From positions 248,001-312,000 of the forward strand of contig JAWQEG010001429.1 in the NCBI GenBank assembly GCA_033782935.1: a DNA stretch of 64,000 nucleotides, written 5' to 3'. The position numbers and the translations under genes were made by a program. This document shows, piece after piece, positions 58,801-64,000 of the stretch. The notes below the pieces were generated by a model. That model made no database searches and had not been told where the DNA came from. It saw only the letters and a program-made list of their open reading frames with translations. The stretch's first letter is position 1; each line of letters opens with the position of its first letter. Source of the stretch: Petrolisthes cinctipes. Its lineage: Eukaryota; Arthropoda; Malacostraca; Decapoda; Porcellanidae.

Positions 58801-60860
58801 TTGATAAAGTAATTGAGTAGGAAGGTCTTGAAATAGCACCTAATAATTAATTAATCACAGTGTTAGTTTTGCTTAATCATTAGAATTGAAGTAAGCTAGG
58901 ATTATCGTGGGAAAATCATAAGAAAAATCGCAGGAGAGAACAATTGTAGAAGATAAATGAAGACTGTTACGAGAACATATGAGTACAGTAACTCAATTTA
59001 TTGCGATATTAGCTAGCTAGCTTTCAATTTGTGTGGAAGTGTATGCGTGTGGTAATTAATTTATCAGTTGTTTAATAAATTTATTGTTGATGCTTGACTG
59101 AAATTGATAAATAGAGTAAAGTAATTGTAAATTGGTTGTTTTTGTACACCTTACAATTCTGTTATTTCTACTATAGTGAATATATAATGAAAAGAATCCT
59201 ACAAATATATCAATGTTGATGGAAGTTGGAATAAACGAGGATAGATTTGTCACGAGTCAGACATAATACTCGTGACGTAATTTGAATTACAGAGAGTTGG
59301 AAGATTCCATACTGGGAGTGTTCTGGAATATTCCATTCATGAGACAAAGGAGACAGGAGTGGGTTAAGTTGGGGGTGCAGCTAGTCTTAATCTGCAGGTA
59401 GTCTTAATCCGCTGGTAGTATCCAAAAATAGACCAGGTAATTAGAAAAGGGTCAGGAAGGCTGGGTTTCAACTGAATTTGCCACATTCAGTCATATAGGT
59501 GTTCGTACATTAAGTACATCTTGTATTGATAAATTATGCTACCAGGGTAATTTATGGTATTGTAAATGATCGTGAAGTGGAGGGGAATTATCGGGAATTA
59601 TTAGCACGCCATAGGTAAATTGCAATTCCATGTATAACTCAAGTATAAGTGGGTACAATGTAAATCGTAGCCAGTTAGGAAAAACGAACAAAGATAGGAG
59701 GAGGAGTCAGAGAAATTTTGAACCAGTTAAGGAGGAAGAATTGGGTCAGTTGGAACAAGACACACTTGAAGGAAGGACACACTCGTAGCTTCCCTTACCT
59801 AGATCAATCCTCCACGTGTGTAGTGGGGAGTGATCAACGTAAACGCCGAATTCGTTGTATATTACGCGATTCACAAGGCTTTACAGTTGTATACTGACTA
59901 GTTGCATTGACGCTGGTTCAGTAACTAAATTGGGTAAGGGGAAGCTGGAGCTTTGAAGAAAAATTACGAGTGTGTTGTGAGACTCTAAAGTGTGAGACAT
60001 TAGAAAAATATTCCAACTTGCGTAACAATTGATAGAATTACTACAGTGTTAACGTAAGCTAGACTATCGTCACGCGAGCGAGAGCGAGAGGTAGCGAGAG
60101 CGAGTAGCTAGCTAGCGTTGCGTGAGTGTGTGTGTGTGTGTGAAATTTAATTATTCATGTTGGCATACTGGAGTTGAATAAATATAGAAATTTGCAATTG
60201 GTTGTTTAAATGCACCAGTAGATTTGTTATCTATATAAATACATATATATCGGGAAGAACCCCTTAACATAAATTATTATTATGTGCGTGGTGCTTGAGG
60301 CCTAAAAACGGGGAATTAATCCCCGACTTTTTGTTCTTCGCTGCAGCCAACCAACGAGATCATAAATTAACCGGGCAAGGTAAGTTGTAATTGTCATATT
60401 ATAAAATACATTATCTATCATTCTCACATCACCGTCACAAGATTAACCTCTGCTGACGATCGTTGAAGCCAACACAACGAGCGTCCAAAGAAGTCTGGGT
60501 AAGATAACAGTAAATTACCAGTATTAATAAATACATCACTTAACATTATTAATTTCCAGTCACATATTACTAGTGGCACACAGATACATATGAAGTTAGT
60601 TGCACAAGAAGTGGTAAAGGGTAAAATAACAGGTGCTGATGAATATAACGATACTGGAAGTAGTGTTTCTAGTGACTAAGTTGGTGACGAGGTTAGTAAT
60701 ACAGGTAATGGTGGGGTTAGCGGCAGGACAGTCTACACTCTACAGTAATTACCTGTGAAGTGATGGTGGAGTAGTAGAGGGAAAAGTCATATGTCCAGCC
60801 GTTGATGCAGGTTGTAGTGGGCCATGTCGGGTCTGGTCCGCTCAGATTACCGCCAACCAC
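51393..60860 (-). CDS. SLC22-type (organic cation transporter-like) gene, exons 2-9, 5' exon missing
   Basis: Eight exons in phase: 60860-60753, 56367-56109, 54515-54302, 53564-53438, 53078-52972, 52698-52484, 52085-51904, 51566-51393; every junction is GT-AG. They encode 461 residues. Seen in order: extracellular-loop end CINGWTYDFSLYYSTITSQ, the MFS signature GWASDRWGRLP after TM2, LLEYVSSEYRT, the SLC22 motif PESARWLLSKGR, the second-half MFS motif VEKVGRRHTTS, and the C-terminal LPETLNQILPDTLEDGE. SLC22 proteins are 12-helix plasma-membrane transporters of organic ions of about 550 residues; TM1 and most of the first loop are missing here and should lie in a first exon beyond 64000. I cannot say which substrate or subgroup. 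Exon 4 carries a 14-codon hairpin insertion. Introns hold several MITEs and LTR-like sequence. Confidence 0.92.
51904..52085 (-). CDS. SLC22-like exon 8
   Basis: TSIMVLAVTGRFLITMSINV, QQYIVEVLPTVARGSGAG, LCNLTGFISPYVVYL: TM10-TM11 with the SLC22-typical E(V/L)xPTxxRGxG pattern. The donor is CTG|GTAAGT. Confidence 0.92.
52484..52698 (-). CDS. SLC22-like exon 7
   Basis: LVMILAYDGHVRNSEHIGSN to GFVELPANFLTIVLVEKVGR and VLSGVACLVIAAIPE: TM8, the second MFS signature and TM9. The donor is GAGA|GTAAGT. Confidence 0.92.
52795..52863. repeat. (AT)n microsatellite in SLC22 intron 6
   Basis: About 69 bp of perfect TA dinucleotides between exons 7 and 6. Confidence 0.97.
52972..53078 (-). CDS. SLC22-like exon 6
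   Basis: EFGNKQKNAKNTQATALALL then KTPVLRLRFHVLCVMW. The acceptor is GGTGCAG and the donor GTG|GTATGT. End of the cytoplasmic loop and start of TM7. Confidence 0.88.
53438..53564 (-). CDS. SLC22-like exon 5
   Basis: VVPESARWLLSKGRTKETVD to KKSLTPEVIRELE, the conserved large cytoplasmic loop. The donor is GAG|GTCAGA, weak but forced: the next codons reach a stop. Confidence 0.9.
54302..54515 (-). CDS. SLC22-like exon 4, with hairpin insertion
   Basis: The acceptor is GGCCAG before TGTTGGAATAC. It reads LLEYVSSEYRT, then an extra QGRLKNSSSGLDRT, then IMANVPIMIFLTAGLCAMPW and LALYLHDWSTFAIVIHALQF. The donor is CCCTG|GTGAGT. Relatives pass from EYRT-type sequence directly to MANVP, so the 14 residues are extra. 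Confidence 0.9.
54442..54491. mobile_element. 34-bp hairpin with 8-bp direct repeats inside SLC22 exon 4
   Basis: GGTACGGT at 54442-54449 and again at 54484-54491. Between them 54450-54483 is CAAGGCCGCTTGAAGA, GT, then TCTTCAAGCGGCCTTG: 16-bp perfect arms around two bases. The total gain is 42 nt, so the frame is kept. An 8-bp duplication is typical of hAT elements; the insert may be a minimal hAT-like foldback or a hairpin from another mechanism. Confidence 0.8.
54587..55064. mobile_element. TIR-only MITE derived from T1
   Basis: 478 bp beginning CAGGGTGTCCC and ending in its reverse complement, with TA on both sides (54585-54586 and 55065-55066). Both arms match the 354-bp TIR of T1; the left arm has an internal deletion. 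It lies in intron 3 of the SLC22 gene (between exons 4 and 3). It has no coding capacity. Confidence 0.93.
56109..56367 (-). CDS. SLC22-like exon 3
   Basis: It starts LNWVCEEDWKPSLSQSLFFV after CCCTCAG. It contains TM2, the MFS loop GWASDRWGRLP and TM3-TM4 (FVAFTSLRFLVGMTF). It ends CCTGC|GTGAGC in phase 1. Confidence 0.92.
56484..57337. mobile_element. 854-bp MITE with TIRs of about 110 bp
   Basis: CTATGGTGCACAAAAGTCGT at 56484 matches the reverse complement of the end near 57337 (CTATGTTACACAAAAGTCGT), and similarity continues inwards to ACAGATGTCGCC. TA flanks both ends (56482-56483 and 57338-57339). It lies in SLC22 intron 2. No transposase is visible. From 57340 to 57950 I see nothing recognisable. 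Confidence 0.8.
57955..59249 (+). repeat. LTR-like unit U1 in SLC22 intron 2 (tentative)
   Basis: It starts TGTCACGAGTCGATGCTCGT. It shares short blocks in the same order with U2: CGTGAAGTG, TTGCATGTATAACT-like, TAGCTAGCTAGC and AATTGGTTGTTT. Possibly a diverged LTR of the same family. No coding content. Confidence 0.35.
59250..60700 (+). repeat. LTR-like unit U2 and leader with short gag-like start (tentative)
   Basis: It starts TGTCACGAGTCAGACATAAT and runs to about 60300. A leader with two CCAAC-AACGAG motifs follows, and an ATG at 60590 reading MKLVAQEVVKGKITGADEYN that stops after 30 codons. The shape suggests an LTR plus the start of an internal region, truncated. No partner LTR in the right place was confirmed. 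Confidence 0.3.
60753..60860 (-). CDS. SLC22-like exon 2
   Basis: 36 codons between TTCCTGCAG and CACAG|GTAATT. It encodes the end of the first extracellular loop (PTWPTTTCINGWTYDFSLYY). Phase 0 at both ends. Confidence 0.88.
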
Positions 60861-61580
60861 CTGCAGGAAGAGTCACGTTAAGCACTGATACATAAACTTT
60901 AATATATATGTATTCCTTGTTTTGCTTTTATAATAAGTGCAGCTTGCTAAGAAAAGCATAGAAATGTACAAAACATTATTCTTGAACAATTATTGTTATT
61001 ATTATCATTTTGTCATTATTGTGAAAAATCAAGAGAGAAGGAGAGTAGTATAAAGTGTTTTTGACAAGGATTATGAGGGTAAAAGAAGACGGGATAAACC
61101 TTTAGAAAGTAGTACAATATGGCGAGTGATTAAAAAGGCGAACAGAAGGATTTGTGTGATTCTCTATGTTTACTGAATATTAGATCTGATAGTCCAGATT
61201 TAACTAACTCGTTCATGGAACACCTCCGTTCTACAAAGCTAGGGACTTTTGTTGTGATTGCAAATACTTGCGTTGGGGCCGAGAATTTCGTGTGCTTCAG
61301 AGGTGGAGTGAATGTGAGTGTTACCCATTTTACTTAGTATTTATATATAGTACTAATTTTTATAACGTGTAAGTCTGTGGCTTGGTAAAGTGACATAGTG
61401 ACTATGGCCAGGGCCATATGGGCACTTTGTGGTCGCCACGCCAGGCCCACATGCAGTAGCAGGGACGGGGCCATAGGTTTCCATTGTTTTGACTCGAACT
61501 TGAACACACAAGTGAGTGCGTCGGCGTTTGTGGAGAGGAGACGCGGATCCCAGTGACGAGTGGCGGCGAATTGTATTTTA

Positions 61581-61806
61581 GGCCCGGGATACACGGACCA
61601 CATATGGTACCTCAGTGGCCAGCAAATTTTCCCACCTCTATTGGGTCTCAATTTGACCGCCGCTGGGACCGTCGTTTCCATGTCGCCGCCAGCTATACAC
61701 ACTGGCCAATCTGCAACTTTAACCACAAATCGCCGTTATCAGCCACGGAAGTACCACTTGTGTCGTCTTTGGGTGCCGACAACAAAGCGCCCGTGTGTTC
61801 GGGACC
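61581..61806. mobile_element. PIF/Harbinger-like MITE, 226 bp
   Basis: Ends GGCCCGGGATACACGG and CCGTGTGTTCGGGACC form imperfect inverted repeats, and TTA is duplicated at 61578-61580 and 61807-61809. A 3-bp TTA/TAA duplication is typical of PIF/Harbinger. The right half recurs at 22369-22450. GC content is higher than in the surroundings. Confidence 0.75.
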
Positions 61807-62199
61807 TTAGAAGGGAGGATATTGCTTTCTACTAAGGATTTCAGAGACATTGCAAGCTCGTTTTTTCAGAATAACTCAGTAACTAACACTCGTATCAGTA
61901 GAAGCGTTCGCTAGAGTTTAGTACACACAGTGTCCTAATTTATAAGAATATCATGAATCACTAATTGTAAATTATAAAGACACCTGTGCCTATACCAAGA
62001 AGCATAAACTGGATTTGCCAGACATGGAAACGAACACAAATAGTGACGTGTTGTCTGTGTCCAACTTGGTTTTCAATAAACTTCTTGTGCTACATAGAAG
62101 TCTCTACCTTGCTATAACTACACCTTACAACTCTGAAGAGACAAAGAACAAACAATAACTACTCTACAACCACCATCAATCAATTCCATCACGCTACCT

Positions 62200-62436
62200 G
62201 TATCCTCGTGTTCCTAAGGCTACTTCAACCCTTGAACAAGCAAACAATGGGGGCAATTTATCATTTAGGTAGTGGTTATGATTACCATATATCATAAACC
62301 ACATGTACAGACCCTCAACAAGCTTCATATGAGTTATAGAAGCAAACCTCTCCTCAGTAAACGATCTACCAAGAAAACGAAAAAGACAGTCTGGTAACAT
62401 CAATTGAGAATCAACAGCAGAGCTCCCAATACTCAA
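62200..62436 (-). pseudogene. LINE RT C-terminal fragment (family V), copy 2
   Basis: The minus-strand frame is open: SIGSSAVDSQLMLPDCLFRF, GRSFTEERFASITHMKLVEG, LYMWFMIYGNHNHYLNDKLP. It matches copy 1 at 26163-26325. It is bounded by an AT tract at 62439. Confidence 0.65.

Positions 62437-62438
<2 letters not shown>

Positions 62439-62506
<68 letters not shown>
62439..62506. repeat. (AT)n microsatellite
   Basis: About 68 bp of perfect AT between LINE fragment V and repeat X. Confidence 0.97.
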
Positions 62507-62508
<2 letters not shown>

Positions 62509-62516
62509 GGTGTATT

Positions 62517-62898
62517 GTTATGGGTATTCATAATTAAGATTTTGTGTTATTCATTGACTTGAATTAGGTTTCGATATATTTGTAATTGCTTTGCTGTAAC
62601 TGCTTGTTTGTAGTTGTCACCAGCCATTTAGGGAAACAGAGTATTTGACGTCACGTATAAAATTAATTTAATGCAGCTGAGTCAGAGTCAAGGATATTCT
62701 TGTTAACACAGTGTAAGTCACGTTCGCTGTGTGGCTGGAGGCTGTTTGCAAATTTGCTCATTGAAATTTTGTCTTGTTATTATTGTATATTTTTGTTAAC
62801 AAGTTGTTATGCATGTATACTTTTATTATCATTTTGTTATGTTTTTTAGAATAAGTATATGTATATAAGTTTATTAATGTTAATATATTTGTAAATAC
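62517..62898. repeat. Dispersed repeat X, copy 2
   Basis: TGTTATGGGTATTCATAATT to TTTATTAATGTTAATATATT matches 14166-14586 but lacks the block of about 34 nt present there. It also starts beside an AT tract. Bases 62899-63040 show nothing further. Confidence 0.75.
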
Positions 62899-63036
62899 CC
62901 TTAATCAAAGATTTCGATCATCTGTTTATATATACTTAGATTTTTAAAGGGTTTGGGGAAACTGTTGATATAATAAATTATAGAGATTAAAAATTTTCAT
63001 AGTTGTCTGCGTGTCTGACCCTGAGGCACCGAACAA

Positions 63037-63186
<150 letters not shown>

Positions 63187-63440
63187 TTTTGTTCATACGT
63201 TACCGCTGAGTAAAGTTGATGTGCCGAGTGGAAGTGTCGGCAATATCTTTTTATCAAATAAAAAATCTACTTTTAAAATATGATAAGTCAAGCCCTCTTG
63301 TTGACACTTGTTTTGTCGGGAGTAAGGCTAACGCAAAAGAAATCGTCGCACCAGCTGAAATCCGTAGCCACGGATGATTTACTAACCTTATAATATTATT
63401 TAGGATGAATGAAACACATTTTTTATGTCATGAAGGATTA

Positions 63441-64000
63441 TTAGTATTTAGTCATTTCTCCATTAACTTTTAACACAGCTTTGATACGCTTTGGCATACT
63501 GTCAGCCAATTTTTTACAATAATCATCATCAACCTCCGCCCACAGCTTCCTTATCTTCACTACCAAACAGTCAACATTGGATATTGGGAGCTTGCCTAGC
63601 TTTCTTTTCATATCATTCCACAGATTTTCGATTGGGTTAAGATCTGGGCTATGTCCTGGCCACTCCATTAAGTCTACATGTTTTTCTGTGAGCCAATGTC
63701 TGACAATGTTGGCCCTATGGCATGGTGCACCGTCCTGGAGGAAAGTGGCATTCTCGTGTGTCTGGTAAAATGGCAACATATGACTTTCCAAGACACTAAC
63801 GTACAATTTGGCATTCATATTCACGTTCTTATTTAAAAAGTACAGACCACCAGTTCCCTTTTCACCACTAATGCAGCCCCACACCATCACACCAGCTGGA
63901 AATTTCACCGTATAGTGACTGTCGAACCGATCGCTGCCTGAAGGACGACGCACCAGTTTCTGCCTCCTAGAGATGGTTTTGAAGGCACTTTCATCGCTGA
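63441..64000 (-). CDS. Tc1-like transposase, C-terminal two thirds, runs off the window
   Basis: The minus-strand frame is open from the window edge (SDESAFKTISRRQKLVRRP) to the stop at 63441. Catalytic Asp 1 is in SDES, Asp 2 in FLQDGAPCHRAN and Glu in DLNPIENLWNDM, 34 residues apart: DD34E, typical Tc1. Also GVMVWGCISGEKGTGG. No stops or frameshifts are visible, so it may be an intact gene; the N-terminal HTH and both TIRs are outside or not recognised. It is not closely similar to the transposase in element S. Confidence 0.88.
   Translation of the reverse strand, partial: SDESAFKTISRRQKLVRRPSGSDRFDSHYTVKFPAGVMVWGCISGEKGTGGLYFLNKNVNMNAKLYVSVLESHMLPFYQTHENATFLQDGAPCHRANIVRHWLTEKHVDLMEWPGHSPDLNPIENLWNDMKRKLGKLPISNVDCLVVKIRKLWAEVDDDYCKKLADSMPKRIKAVLKVNGEMTKY

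Overview
This window looks like a repeat-saturated arthropod genome, most likely a decapod crustacean. That placement is an inference from the very long AC and AT microsatellites, the mixture of Tc1/mariner-, gypsy-, CR1- and I-like elements, and one intron-split animal gene. I see no bacterial or organellar features. One host gene is well supported: a minus-strand SLC22-type (organic cation transporter-like) gene. Its exons 2-9 run from 60860 down to 51393, every junction is in phase, and the first exon is not visible upstream. A lone exon of a second SLC22-like gene lies at 23780-23963 on the same strand.

Layout. 1-6514: a gypsy-type LTR retrotransposon whose integrase lies before the reverse transcriptase (Gmr1-like order). 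Its LTRs differ by two substitutions and one 3-nt indel over 365 bp, and it ends in an (AT)n tract. 6714-7404: small repeats and a TA-flanked MITE. 7405-12943: a decayed minus-strand RNase H-bearing LINE (copy A). 12944-14590: an AC-rich minisatellite, tRNA-Gly-like sequences and dispersed repeats. 15244-15730: an LTR-like block. 17936-22370: a LINE (copy C) inserted into a solo-LTR-like repeat (family R). 24276-26325: 3' ends of two other LINEs. 26453-28662: a 2.2-kb compound microsatellite with about 2 kb of perfect AC. 28663-32776: a nearly intact CR1-type LINE (E) whose ORF1 carries PHD-like and CCCH zinc fingers. 32855-33350: gypsy LTR/RT debris.

33353-46163 is a set of nested transposons. 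The outer one is a rosa/mariner-like DNA transposon (T1; 354-bp TIRs, DD41D transposase). Its transposase gene is interrupted at a TA by a second TIR element (S, 34255-45027). S carries a Tc1-like transposase gene with an apparent GT-AG intron, and the first exon of that gene is interrupted by an apparently intact I-like LINE (copy B, 37339-43016) with a 13-bp target duplication. A 478-bp TIR-only derivative of T1 sits at 54587-55064 in an intron of the SLC22 gene. 46520-50665 is a minus-strand LINE (D) of the same family as C, itself split by a solo LTR of family R, so each family is found inserted in the other.

The remaining DNA is SLC22 introns loaded with MITEs and LTR-like sequence, a PIF/Harbinger-like MITE, AT microsatellites, and at the right edge the 3' part of a Tc1-like transposase gene. 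The most unusual single site is in SLC22 exon 4: a 34-bp near-perfect hairpin flanked by an 8-bp direct repeat, which adds 14 codons in frame.
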